This document shows, piece after piece, positions 1 to 7,545 of a stretch of 61,740 nt of DNA. Position 1 is the first letter of the stretch; the number at the start of each line of letters is the position of its first letter. This DNA comes from a virus. The DNA lies in IMG/VR virus record IMGVR_UViG_3300029258_001356, positions 1-61,740 of that record. One strand, given 5' to 3'. The translations under genes were made by a program, and so were the position numbers. Under the pieces are notes generated by a model. That model made no database searches. It was not told the origin of the DNA and was given only the letters and a program-made list of their open reading frames with translations.

Positions 1-144
1 TTTCCTTCTCTGCCAAAGACAAGAGCTTAAACATGTGATGGGCTAGAGGATTTGTTTCTAGTTCTCTTCTGACCTTACACATTGACTCTTCATCTACTGC
101 ACCAATCCTCAACAGCACTCTATTCTCTGCTTCTCTACCGGTAC
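1..144. repeat. Terminal direct repeat, left copy
   Basis: These 144 bases are identical to 61597-61740. Joining the copies closes an open reading frame across the junction, so the simplest reading is a circular or circularly permuted genome with a short assembly overlap. A true short terminal repeat cannot be excluded from sequence alone. Confidence 0.95.
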
Positions 145-367
145 AATGTCTACCTCTTGTCAGAATAGGACAACATCTATCTCTGAATCTATAGTCACAC
201 TGTATGATTGTAGGCTGTGCGTTATGAACTATGACATTAGCCTGATGAGGTCCATAGAATTCCCCATCTATTGTCTGGACTCCCTGGATCTGTCCTGACT
301 TTGATAATACTATCTTGAATGCGTCTAGTGTCTTATTGTTCACTCTATCCCATACTTCGAATTTCAT
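1..367 (-). CDS. Cys-containing hypothetical protein, reads across the circular junction (N-terminal part)
   Basis: I do not recognise this protein. It starts at 367, its ATG overlapping the TGA of the preceding gene as ATGA, and stays open to base 1. When the identical terminal repeat is joined it continues to a TAA at 61577-61579, giving 128 residues. The middle carries a cluster of Cys residues around CDYRFRDRCC and a later RGRHC, possibly metal-binding. Its C-terminus EKEKIERGF resembles the end of its downstream neighbour (61237-61575, EKERVERGF), which suggests a small local duplication. It is the fourth gene after the leftward promoter at 1114-1127. Confidence 0.8.
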   Translation of the reverse strand, partial: MKFEVWDRVNNKTLDAFKIVLSKSGQIQGVQTIDGEFYGPHQANVIVHNAQPTIIQCDYRFRDRCCPILTRGRHCTGREAENRVLLRIGAVDEESMCKVRRELETNPLAHHMFKLLSLAEKE

Positions 368-852
368 TTCCTCATCCTCCTGAACCACTTAGGCTCTCTG
401 CGTTTTTTCCATGCTGCTATGTGCTGCTTATCACCATTGAAGTAATCTCTGTATGCCTTGACTGGATTGGATTGCTTATACTTTTCAGGCATAGCCTGCA
501 CGAATGTCATCCTGCGACCAACAGGCATTCCCTTTGGATATTCTCCAAGATGATTAATCAATCGTGATGTATAATGAATCTTTTCATATCTATGAGTATA
601 CTCAGCGAGTAGATGCTTGAAGAGAAAGTATATCCATCGATAGTTACCTGTGCACGATCGAACCCAGATAGTGCATGGATGATTGAGATGGGTCTGATGA
701 TAGATTCTTTTACAAATCTGACTGTCACCATCAAGAACATGATGTGCAGTAGACATCATCTGTGCAGACTCTATAATCATTTTGCACACATGCTTGTTGC
801 AATGCATTCGTGCTGCTCTCAATGGATTAGGGTCAAATACGAATATATTCAT
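364..852 (-). CDS. Conserved phage hypothetical protein (MNIFV...HCNKHVCKM family)
   Basis: The 162-residue product has the pattern I associate with a widespread phage family of unknown function: an N-terminal MNIFVFDPNPLRAA, then HCNKHVCKMIIESAQMM, a central NHPCTIWVR, EYTHRYEKIH, and an AMPEKYKQ...AYRDYF block before a basic end. Conserved His, Cys and Trp residues suggest an enzyme or metal-binding fold, but no reaction can be assigned. It sits in a tight ATGA-coupled operon, overlapping its neighbours by 4 bases on both sides. It is probably expressed from the leftward promoter at 1114-1127. Confidence 0.85.
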   Translation of the reverse strand: MNIFVFDPNPLRAARMHCNKHVCKMIIESAQMMSTAHHVLDGDSQICKRIYHQTHLNHPCTIWVRSCTGNYRWIYFLFKHLLAEYTHRYEKIHYTSRLINHLGEYPKGMPVGRRMTFVQAMPEKYKQSNPVKAYRDYFNGDKQHIAAWKKRREPKWFRRMRK

Positions 853-974
853 TGTGCTAGTGCTCCTCTCCTATTTACTTCGCGTCCGACGACTCCTTTG
901 TTGCCAAGACGCGCTCGAATGCCATCGTCTAACTCTTCATCAACCGTCTTTCTCTTTTTCTTTTTTCTTGGCAT
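849..974 (-). CDS. Small basic hypothetical protein (41 aa)
   Basis: An ATG inside the end of the preceding reading frame opens a 41-residue, Lys/Arg-rich product beginning MPRKKKKRKTVDEEL. It ends in TGA overlapping the next ATG (ATGA). No family is recognised. The overlaps on both sides and position in the leftward operon are the evidence that it is real; nucleic-acid binding is only a guess from charge. Confidence 0.6.
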   Translation of the reverse strand: MPRKKKKRKTVDEELDDGIRARLGNKGVVGREVNRRGALAQ

Positions 975-1086
975 GTTTCATCCTCCAGACGATGTACTCG
1001 GCTCGGATCATGTCCCAGAGAATCATCATCACGACGAACGGAAGAACCGCGACTGATTTTTCCGTGAGTATTTCTACGATTGGCAT
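940..1086 (-). CDS. Small membrane protein (48 aa)
   Basis: First gene after the leftward TATA box. The 48-residue product has one hydrophobic segment at about residues 12-27 (VAVLPFVVMMILWDMI) followed by a charged tail ending in a Lys/Glu-rich stretch. That is the shape of a single-pass membrane protein with a cytoplasmic basic tail. The sequence does not show a function; holin-like or host-membrane roles are possible. The start at 1086 lies about 28 bases from the TATA box, so the mRNA is nearly leaderless. Confidence 0.65.
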   Translation of the reverse strand: MPIVEILTEKSVAVLPFVVMMILWDMIRAEYIVWRMKHAKKKEKEKDG

Positions 1087-1113
1087 TTTCCTTAATTTTT
1101 ACATACTTAAGGG

Positions 1114-1127
1114 ATTTATATACTTTG
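1114..1127 (-). promoter_or_regulatory. Archaeal TATA box, leftward operon
   Basis: On the minus strand the bases read CAAAGTATATAAAT, the same core found upstream of several rightward genes here. It lies about 28 bases upstream of the first leftward start codon, the spacing expected for archaeal TBP/TFB promoters with very short leaders. Confidence 0.8.
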
Positions 1128-1140
1128 ACCAACTCCAGTA

Positions 1141-1590
1141 GATATCTCCTACAGTGCCAGGTTTGTCGTGGGGAATGAACTCTCTCGCTGGGGACACCGA
1201 GATGACGAGTCCCTATATATTTAATTATTATATATAATAATCGCGAGCGCGATATAAGGGTCTGGCTTGTCTGAACGACCCTGGCCAGACATTTTTGGCC
1301 AGACTAATTTGTACGCACACCGCTCCTAGTCCCCAAATTTGGTAAAATTTAAATTGTCTGGCCATCTGGCTATACCCCCCCTCTCTATATCTCTCTAAAG
1401 AGATAGAATAGGAATAGAGAGGGTAGGGGGTGTTCAGATTGGCCAGGGAAGGGGAATTCCTCCAAATTTCCCCTCCTTGATACCTCTATGAAGCAAAACA
1501 CCCTGGCCAAAAACAACAAGCCAGACATGGCCAGACTGTTCAGGGGATGAGGCAGTTCGATAGATTTCATCTGGAGAGTTCATTGAAACA
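1141..1590. other. Divergent non-coding region with iteron-like repeats; candidate replication origin
   Basis: About 450 bases between divergent promoters with no convincing gene. TGGCCAGAC occurs at 1282-1290, 1296-1304 and 1528-1536, and its reverse complement GTCTGGCCA at 1356-1364, with partial copies near 1439-1447, 1502-1509 and 1519-1526. An AT-rich tract with a short ATCGCG/CGCGAT palindrome lies at about 1212-1261. Nested inverted repeats sit at 1378-1423: ATCTCT/AGAGAT inside CCCTCTCTAT/ATAGAGAGGG. Repeats, AT-rich DNA and an adjacent replication ATPase gene are what an origin looks like, but a regulatory hub is equally possible. Confidence 0.6.
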
Positions 1591-1591
1591 G

Positions 1592-1605
1592 AAAAGTATA
1601 TAAAT
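1592..1605 (+). promoter_or_regulatory. Archaeal TATA box, rightward early operon
   Basis: AAAAGTATATAAAT lies about 52 bases upstream of the first rightward start at 1657. The core AAGTATATAAA is shared with the boxes at 3107, 5612 and 18101, and with the minus-strand box at 1114. Confidence 0.8.
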
Positions 1606-1656
1606 ATGGTTAGGTTATCATTTATATCCGCTTTCTATCAAAAAAGCAGGTGACAC

Positions 1657-3096
1657 TTGGAGAGGTGTTCGACAATCAAGAAGAAAGTATCAAAATTCAG
1701 TAAGTACAAGTATCTGGACCCGAAAGATCAGGACTATATTCAAGAGATAGACCATGCGCCCGAAGATGACATGTATCTATCAAGGAAACTTGAGAAGATA
1801 TTCCCTCCGATCGAGAAGAAATGGATGGAACTCTACGGATGTAGGTCTTTCGACAATGAACTACCAGGCAAGATATTCTTTCGCATACTCATCTCACTTG
1901 GCATGAAGAACAAGAAGATATTCTTCGCCAGCAAGACGATTGATATGAGGAATCACTTCTTCTGGATACAAGACACAGGCTCAGGCAAAGACCAGGGCAT
2001 GGACTTCTTCATGGAAATGATTGAACGCATCAACAAAGAATACAAGCGACGCACTGGAGTGCCTAGCTTTATTAGGAGCTATGAGATAAACGGCTCCGAG
2101 ACACCTGAAGTATTCCTTGACCACTTCAAGACGAAGACGGGCTCTAAGGGCAAGGAGATGGACACTGACGCTGACCCCATTCCCGGTATACTATCACGAT
2201 ATGACCTAATCATATCAAGAGAGTGCTCGTTCCTCTTCAGAGAGCAGAACAGAGAGAAACAATCAAAAGCAGAATACTTACTCACTGCTATGGAAGGGAG
2301 ACCTCTGACAAAGTCCCTAATTAAATGGGAAGGCAATACCTCAACAACTATATGCAACGCCTGTATTATAGGAATGACTAGGCCTATCGCCAACATGAAA
2401 TCACACATAGTATGGTCAGGACTACAACAGAGAGCATTCAACTATGCTCGCTCTCTATCCAAAACGGATAGGATGAAGATGTTTGATGAAGTGCTAAGAG
2501 AAGACCCTGATGAAGCACTATCGGACTTTGATTCTAAGTGCAAGAATCTAGCCAAGAAGATAGTGAAGCTGTTCCTCTGGTGGAACAAGAATGACATCTA
2601 CATCAAGAACGAGGACATCAAGAAAATATATAAGATAAGGAAAGCGGTCATCTTCGATCTGCAGGAGAAGATATCGGAACTACCATCTGCAGAGCACAGA
2701 GACATTATGCAGGGCTTTGTATCGAGAATGATTGACAAGATGATTGTTCTGGGCTATCAGAACGCTATCATACGAAAGTCTAAAGTAGTAGAAGCTATGG
2801 ATATTGAAATCTCCATAGAAGACTTCATATACCCTATGTTCGAGTCGCTGATTGAATGGGTAGAAGTCAAGATTGAAAGCTCAAAGAAAGAATCATCCTC
2901 AGTCAAGAAGACTAGACGCGCTATTAAGATGATACTCAAAGATAAAAAACCAATGCCTAGAGCAAAGCTTAGAGAGGCATTGGAGAATATCCTGGAGTGC
3001 ACGAGAAGGTATGCACTCAGGAGACTATCGATTGAATTAGAATCGAAGAGATCGATAATCTATGAGAATAAAAAGGGAGAAATCTCCCTGAGATAA
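1657..3096 (+). CDS. P-loop ATPase with C-terminal winged helix, putative replication initiator/helicase
   Basis: 479 residues. An altered Walker A, DTGSGKDQ, sits at residues 106-113, after a segment in which the protein recognises its nucleotide site (KTIDMRNHFFWIQ). A Walker-B-like hydrophobic strand followed by SRECSFLF comes near residue 190 and a sensor-1-like IIGMTRP near 235. The last ~60 residues (from about RAIKMILKDKKPM) look like a winged helix. This layout fits AAA+/DUF3987-like replicative ATPases. The gene borders the repeat-rich region, so it may bind or open the origin. It starts with TTG, chosen because an AGGTGA ribosome site lies 5 bases upstream. Exact family is unresolved. 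Confidence 0.65.
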   Translation: MERCSTIKKKVSKFSKYKYLDPKDQDYIQEIDHAPEDDMYLSRKLEKIFPPIEKKWMELYGCRSFDNELPGKIFFRILISLGMKNKKIFFASKTIDMRNHFFWIQDTGSGKDQGMDFFMEMIERINKEYKRRTGVPSFIRSYEINGSETPEVFLDHFKTKTGSKGKEMDTDADPIPGILSRYDLIISRECSFLFREQNREKQSKAEYLLTAMEGRPLTKSLIKWEGNTSTTICNACIIGMTRPIANMKSHIVWSGLQQRAFNYARSLSKTDRMKMFDEVLREDPDEALSDFDSKCKNLAKKIVKLFLWWNKNDIYIKNEDIKKIYKIRKAVIFDLQEKISELPSAEHRDIMQGFVSRMIDKMIVLGYQNAIIRKSKVVEAMDIEISIEDFIYPMFESLIEWVEVKIESSKKESSSVKKTRRAIKMILKDKKPMPRAKLREALENILECTRRYALRRLSIELESKRSIIYENKKGEISLR

Positions 3097-3106
3097 CATA
3101 AAGAGA

Positions 3107-3119
3107 AAAGTATATAAAT
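3107..3119 (+). promoter_or_regulatory. Archaeal TATA box
   Basis: AAAGTATATAAAT, about 40 bases upstream of the start at 3160, where a strong TAGGAGGTG ribosome site follows. It would give the ssDNA-binding/recombination genes their own promoter. Confidence 0.8.
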
Positions 3120-3159
3120 CAATATAAGTTAAGAATATTAAACGATAGGAGGTGCTCAA

Positions 3160-3363
3160 ATGACAAAGCCACTAAACATTGAAGAGAGTACAGACGAACG
3201 TCTGGCAAAAGTATCAGAATATGCGACGAAAAAGTTGGGGAAATTCGTATCAAAGAAACTTCTAGCAAACGTAATGATAAGAGAATTCCCTGAAGAGAAG
3301 ATAGATAAATTCCTAGAGAAGTATGCAGAGATACTTGGAAAGGAACTGAAAGACGAAAACTGA
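3160..3363 (+). CDS. Small hypothetical protein (67 aa)
   Basis: 67 residues, charged and predicted helical, with no Cys and no clear motif. A strong AGGAGGTG ribosome site precedes the ATG. It is the first gene after the 3107 promoter and directly precedes the ssDNA-binding protein, so a role in replication or its control is plausible. The N-terminal TDERLAKVSEYATKKLGK region could be a small DNA-binding fold such as ribbon-helix-helix, but this is weak. Confidence 0.6.
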   Translation: MTKPLNIEESTDERLAKVSEYATKKLGKFVSKKLLANVMIREFPEEKIDKFLEKYAEILGKELKDEN

Positions 3364-3377
3364 CGAGGTGAAATTAA

Positions 3378-4700
3378 ATGCCAAAGAAAACAAAGAAAGG
3401 AAAGAAAGACAAGGCTGAAAAGAAAGCTTTGGATGTAGACGAAGTACTGAAGCTTGCTTCAGAGAAGACGGGTGTCACACTCAATAAAGTAAAAGAGAGA
3501 TTCAATGACAAGGTCAAGTTATATGAAAAGAAGAATCTCGATAAGAAGGACGCAACCAAGAGAGCAATCAGATGCATCAGCATGTGGATGAAGAGACAGT
3601 TGTCATCCAAGGCAGAAGTATTTACTGGTATCCCTATTGGTGTGTCAGATGTATCAGACTTCGGTGCACAAAGAGATTATGATAATGCCATTAAGGCAGT
3701 CAAAGACGCAGACGGCAATTCTAAGAAGATGAAGAAGCTAGTCAAGAAAGGTCTCATTGATGAAGACGGCACACCCTTATATACAAAAGGATTCAGAGAG
3801 GGAAAGCCAATCAAGCCTTCCGAGAACCAACAGAGGACTGTATATATAATAGGAACCTCAGAGAAAGATAAGGACGCAAAGCCTCAGCTTATTAAGATGA
3901 GCACGAGGGGAGAGAAGCTAGACCTAGATGTTCCGCTATATAAGACATGCTCCTTTAGGGGTAATAGGAAACAGAGCCAGAAAGAAGAAGGTGTCCTATT
4001 AATCAATGCAGCTTCAGTGACAACCTTTGAGCCAGAATCTGATGAGAGAGAAGATATGTTCAAGGCTATCAAGAAGGTTAAGGCACTGAAGAAGTATGTA
4101 ATAGACCTTGAGGATCTTCCACAGCACTTCGAAGAAGAAGCAGATAACTTCAACAGGTTTGCTATTGTCAAGGCATACGTCGCAGATGTTAGATTCGCAG
4201 GCGATGACCAAAGGAACAACATCGTTAAGATATCAGATGATGATATGGAATACGACGAAGACTCATTGACCATTATAACCTGCTGGTGTAATGACAAGAT
4301 ACCAATCAACTTCCAAGAAGGAGCTGAAGTACTTGTCCTTGGAAAGGTCAACCTTAAGAAAGAGACAGGAGACTTATCCATAAACACAGTTGGTGTATTT
4401 GTCGGAGACGTTGACTTCGTTGATAGGGACGCAGAAACTATATCCCCAGAGGAAGACGAAGACGACGAGGAGGAAGACGATGAAGAGGAAGACGAATCTG
4501 ACGACGAAGACGAGGATGATTCTGACGAAGATGATGACGACGATGATGATGATGACGAAGATGACGATTCAGATGATAAGAAGAAAGAATCTGATGATGA
4601 AGAAGACGACGATGACGATGACGATGAAGATTCCGATGACGAAGAGGACGATGATGACGACGAAGACGACGACGACGACGATGACGAGGAGGATGACTGA
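3378..4700 (+). CDS. OB-fold single-stranded DNA-binding protein with very long acidic tail (RPA-like)
   Basis: 440 residues. The N-terminal ~30 residues are Lys-rich. Residues ~250-350 carry an OB-fold pattern: a strand-rich segment with TIITCWCNDKIPI, then GAEVLVLGKVNLKKETGDLSIN, as in RPA subunits. From about residue 355 the protein is almost only Asp/Glu. Acidic tails of this kind in bacterial SSB, T4 gp32 and T7 gp2.5 recruit partner proteins, though this one is much longer. The stop overlaps the start of the RecA-like ATPase (TGATG), implying coupled expression. The ssDNA-binding call is inference from fold and neighbours. Confidence 0.7.
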   Translation: MPKKTKKGKKDKAEKKALDVDEVLKLASEKTGVTLNKVKERFNDKVKLYEKKNLDKKDATKRAIRCISMWMKRQLSSKAEVFTGIPIGVSDVSDFGAQRDYDNAIKAVKDADGNSKKMKKLVKKGLIDEDGTPLYTKGFREGKPIKPSENQQRTVYIIGTSEKDKDAKPQLIKMSTRGEKLDLDVPLYKTCSFRGNRKQSQKEEGVLLINAASVTTFEPESDEREDMFKAIKKVKALKKYVIDLEDLPQHFEEEADNFNRFAIVKAYVADVRFAGDDQRNNIVKISDDDMEYDEDSLTIITCWCNDKIPINFQEGAEVLVLGKVNLKKETGDLSINTVGVFVGDVDFVDRDAETISPEEDEDDEEEDDEEEDESDDEDEDDSDEDDDDDDDDDEDDDSDDKKKESDDEEDDDDDDDEDSDDEEDDDDDEDDDDDDDEEDD

Positions 4701-5596
4701 TGGGACTTCTTGACAAGAAGGATACTCGAAAAATAAAATCCAAGAAATCCCGGAAGGACAGTGTTCAGCCTTCCGGGGTTTCCCCCGTTTATTCAGACGA
4801 CAAAGTAAAGACGTGGTTTGGTAAACGTATGTCTGACCTATTCTCAGATATCTGCTGCATGATTTATGGGGTAGATGGGACAGGAAAGACAGGAATAGCA
4901 ATATCATACTTCGAGCCTCTTCTTCTTGAGAACAAGAAGCTTGTCATCATAGACCTTGATGGAGGAGCCTGGCCTATTGTCAAAGCACATCACAAGAAAG
5001 CATATGAGGCAGGCAACATCATAATCATAAACCCTATGGTTACTACTGAGGGTGAAGATGGAACAGAGATAGATTACAAGAAGACCTTTGCTAAGATCCG
5101 AGCCATCATTAGATATACCAAGCGGAACTACGAGAAAGATAACATAGCTGGTATTATATTTGACGGATTGTCTACCCTATTGCGTTACGCAGAGTATCAA
5201 ATGCGCATCGAGAAGGGCTTAGACGCAGATGGGACAGTATCCTGGAGATATTGGATGCCAAGGAACAAACTGTTCTTAGAGACGCTCGTATACATCAAGA
5301 GCATACCTATAGCCCGCTTCTTCATTGCACATGATGACTTCATAAAAGAAGACCAAGACCCAAAGAAGAAGTTTGCTTCGGTGAGGAGAGATACTAACTC
5401 TATGATGTTCCAGAAGATTAAGTGTAAACGAGCAGACAAGAAAGGTAAGGTTATCTTCAGAGCAACTATCGATAAGGTCAAATATAATAACACCGCGGAA
5501 GGGAAATCCTTCAAATTCCTTGTGGTCGACAACGACAAAGCAGCGTGGGGCACAGTGAAGCTTTTCAATGCCCTCGATCAGGACGAGAAGATATAG
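4700..5596 (+). CDS. RecA/RadA-superfamily ATPase, Sak4-like recombinase
   Basis: 298 residues. Walker A GVDGTGKTG lies at residues 57-65. A Walker B strand IAGIIFDGLS lies near 150-159, followed by charged helices and an alpha/beta core. Length and layout match phage Sak4-type ATPases, RadA relatives that promote strand annealing with a cognate SSB. Being translationally coupled to the OB-fold protein is the usual arrangement for such pairs. The first ~30 residues are a basic extension. Ends in TAG, one of few in this genome. Confidence 0.75.
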   Translation: MGLLDKKDTRKIKSKKSRKDSVQPSGVSPVYSDDKVKTWFGKRMSDLFSDICCMIYGVDGTGKTGIAISYFEPLLLENKKLVIIDLDGGAWPIVKAHHKKAYEAGNIIIINPMVTTEGEDGTEIDYKKTFAKIRAIIRYTKRNYEKDNIAGIIFDGLSTLLRYAEYQMRIEKGLDADGTVSWRYWMPRNKLFLETLVYIKSIPIARFFIAHDDFIKEDQDPKKKFASVRRDTNSMMFQKIKCKRADKKGKVIFRATIDKVKYNNTAEGKSFKFLVVDNDKAAWGTVKLFNALDQDEKI

Positions 5597-5611
5597 ATAT
5601 CACACGATAAC

Positions 5612-5624
5612 AAAGTATATAAAC
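5612..5624 (+). promoter_or_regulatory. Archaeal TATA box
   Basis: CAAAGTATATAAA, 46 bases upstream of the start at 5670, with GGGAGGTTT as ribosome site. Together with the terminator at 5904-5945 it makes the 81-residue gene a separate transcription unit. Confidence 0.8.
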
Positions 5625-5669
5625 CCCAGAGGTATGTAAAATATATTAACACACAGGGAGGTTTATACT

Positions 5670-5915
5670 ATGGCAAAGAAATACGACGATGCTTTCAAGA
5701 AGAAAGCCGAGAAGGTATTAGCAGCAAGCAAGAGTAGAGCAGAAGCAGCAGAGAAGCTTGGTTGCAGCAAGAACACTTTGAGGAGACTCTTCGGAGAAGC
5801 CCCAAAGAAACCTAAGGCAGAAAAGAAAGCAAAGAAACCAAAGAAGGACAAGAAAGCTAAGAAGAGCAAGAAAGTAAAGAAAGCTAAGAAGTCCAAAAAG
5901 AAGAAGTCAGAGTAA
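5670..5915 (+). CDS. HTH protein with Lys/Ala-rich histone-H1-like tail
   Basis: 81 residues. Residues 5-42 form a transposase/homeodomain-type helix-turn-helix (AAEKLGCSKNTLRRLFG). The remaining half is almost only Lys, Ala, Ser and Pro, resembling the tail of histone H1 or bacterial HU-like proteins. It likely binds DNA, with the tail giving non-specific contact; it could be a viral regulator or a nucleoid/packaging protein. It has its own promoter and a hairpin-plus-T-tract terminator, so it may be expressed at a high level or at a distinct time. Similar tails occur at 7546, 15841 and 16752. Confidence 0.7.
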   Translation: MAKKYDDAFKKKAEKVLAASKSRAEAAEKLGCSKNTLRRLFGEAPKKPKAEKKAKKPKKDKKAKKSKKVKKAKKSKKKKSE

Positions 5916-5945
5916 TCCTGACTTCATATTTTATTTTTTATTTTT
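5904..5945 (+). terminator. Hairpin plus T-rich terminator
   Basis: AAGTCAG (5904-5910) pairs with CTGACTT (5918-5924), overlapping the stop codon, and is followed by a run rich in T (5925-5945). T-rich tracts alone terminate archaeal RNA polymerase; the added stem makes this a strong candidate. Confidence 0.7.
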
Positions 5946-5970
5946 CAATCACTCTATAGGAGGGGTGCAA

Positions 5971-6525
5971 ATGATTATAATACTCGAAGGAATAGACAAA
6001 GCCGGCAAATCTACAATCGCAAGAAATCTAGCAAAGCTGCTCAATTGCAGAATTGTAAAAAGACCTAGAGAGCTTCTGCCATTCGCAGATGGAAAGATGG
6101 ATATTGTTCAGCAGTATATGTTTACAGCAGAACTGTTCAAGAAGGAGCAATTCGTAATCTTTGACAGATTCTATCCAAGTGAACTTGTATACTCATATCT
6201 CAGAGGAACAGACAAACTATATAACGAAGCTAATTCTGTCTGGCAATTTGAGAAGTGGTTCATTGAAAAGAACAAGTGTCTTATATTCGTAATAGAAGAT
6301 TATGAAGATGAGATACAGAAAAGGTTTGTTCAAGATAAGGAAGATTATCTTAGAACAGAGGACGTACACGAAATCATAGTCAGATATGAAGTCTTTAAGA
6401 CGCTATCCAAAGCAGATGTAATAATGCTTCCGGCGACACTAAACTTCATGGACAAGATGGAAAGAATTCTATCAGAGATTGCCCATAACACATGCACAAT
6501 AGATATTGAAGAGGATGAATTATAA
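5971..6525 (+). CDS. Thymidylate kinase-like deoxynucleoside monophosphate kinase
   Basis: 184 residues. P-loop EGIDKAGKST lies at residues 6-15, a DR-containing strand VIFDRFYPSEL near 68-78 (the dTMP-kinase DR(Y/F) motif), and a helical lid region with Arg residues. It would phosphorylate dTMP or a modified dNMP to the diphosphate. Because the neighbouring synthase homologue may act on dCMP, a modified-dCMP kinase role is possible. The ATG at 5971 is preferred to the GTG at 5965 because AGGAGGGGTG lies at proper distance. Starts a new operon after the 5904 terminator. Confidence 0.8.
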   Translation: MIIILEGIDKAGKSTIARNLAKLLNCRIVKRPRELLPFADGKMDIVQQYMFTAELFKKEQFVIFDRFYPSELVYSYLRGTDKLYNEANSVWQFEKWFIEKNKCLIFVIEDYEDEIQKRFVQDKEDYLRTEDVHEIIVRYEVFKTLSKADVIMLPATLNFMDKMERILSEIAHNTCTIDIEEDEL

Positions 6526-6545
6526 AGATAAGGAGCGTGAAAACC

Positions 6546-7196
6546 ATGGTTAATGTAAAATTTTACAAATACACAAAGATTGAGATACCAGAGAATATAA
6601 TAAAGGAACTCTTTGAATCACAGAGAGAGCTTATATTTAAGTATCAACAAGTTGAAAACCTAGGAGAACTAACACCTAAAGGATACTTGACGTCTCTTCA
6701 GACAAAAGCAAGTCAAAAGGTATTGAAAGATTTTGCTTGGAGAGTCACAGAAGAAGTAACAGAGATGTTCCATAGCATATATGAGCAGGATGATCCTGAG
6801 CACCCGAAAGAAGAGATAGCAGACACTATGCATTTCTATGTTGAACTCCTTATACTGTCCGGACTTGACTATGATAAGTTTGAAATGTATAACGTCAAAG
6901 AAAACTGGGTGCCGGTTAAGTATAGAGAGAATGTTTTAGAACTCGAATCTATGAGATTCATAAACCTGCTTGGGGACGCAATGAACATTCTCAAAAATAA
7001 GCCTTGGAAATTATCGGAGGTTCCGTCTGACGAAGACGAGTACATCAGGAGACTTAAGAGAACATTCCCTGCTTTCTTGAGATTGGTGGAAGCATACAAT
7101 TTCACACAGCAGAAAGACTTTGGTATAGAAGAACTCTACATCTATTATACCAAGAAGCACATGGTCAACCACTTCAGAGTTGACACAAAATATTAG
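6546..7196 (+). CDS. All-alpha NTP pyrophosphatase, dimeric dUTPase/MazG-like
   Basis: 216 residues. The metal-binding signature of this superfamily is visible as RVTEEVTEM (Glu69, Glu70, Glu73) and EEIADTMHFYVELL (Glu89, Glu90, Asp93). A late YYTKKHMVNHFR resembles the dimeric dUTPase C-terminal motif. It would hydrolyse dUTP (or another dNTP) to the monophosphate plus pyrophosphate, keeping uracil out of DNA and supplying dUMP. It fits with the UDG domain on the polymerase and the synthase homologue nearby. ATG 6546 is preferred over GTG 6537 from the AAGGAG spacing. Its TAG stop is in frame with the next gene's ATG. Confidence 0.75.
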   Translation: MVNVKFYKYTKIEIPENIIKELFESQRELIFKYQQVENLGELTPKGYLTSLQTKASQKVLKDFAWRVTEEVTEMFHSIYEQDDPEHPKEEIADTMHFYVELLILSGLDYDKFEMYNVKENWVPVKYRENVLELESMRFINLLGDAMNILKNKPWKLSEVPSDEDEYIRRLKRTFPAFLRLVEAYNFTQQKDFGIEELYIYYTKKHMVNHFRVDTKY

Positions 7197-7205
7197 GAGG
7201 ACAAA

Positions 7206-7544
7206 ATGTTTGGATATAGAGTTATAAAGGCAACCACAGTTGAGTTATTGATTTCAAATCTGAACCACTTAGAAAATAAAAACAAGAATATCCTTAAAGA
7301 ACTTGATAACGCAACACACATAAACTTAGCTAAGATTGGAGACGCAATACATATCTATAATAAGAAGAAAGGAAAAGCACCACGAGTTATAAAGATGTCA
7401 CTAGAGTTCTGGGAATATCTACTTAAATTGCCAAGCTTCAAAGAATTTGTGACAGTCTATAAGAGAGGAAAGACAGAGCACAAAAAGATACTAAACCTAA
7501 GAATAGTTCTCGACGATAATATCGTAGGCTGGTATCTTCTATAA
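7206..7544 (+). CDS. Hypothetical protein (112 aa)
   Basis: 112 residues, mixed alpha/beta, basic, no Cys and no motif recognised. TAGGAGG precedes the ATG. It lies between the dUTPase-like gene and a Lys-rich protein, in the nucleotide-metabolism cluster. The upstream TAG is in frame with this start, so suppression of that TAG would fuse the two proteins; nothing shows this happens. Confidence 0.7.
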   Translation: MFGYRVIKATTVELLISNLNHLENKNKNILKELDNATHINLAKIGDAIHIYNKKKGKAPRVIKMSLEFWEYLLKLPSFKEFVTVYKRGKTEHKKILNLRIVLDDNIVGWYLL

Positions 7545-7545
7545 A

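Noticed and set aside
1385-1570. 61-codon minus-strand frame in the divergent region
   Set aside because: It lies across the repeats and palindromes, lacks a ribosome site and has no neighbours in phase.
4390-4743. Open frames rich in Met/Thr or Arg/His opposite and beside the acidic tail
   Set aside because: They are shadows of the GAY/GAR-rich acidic tail codons of the ssDNA-binding protein and have no ribosome site.
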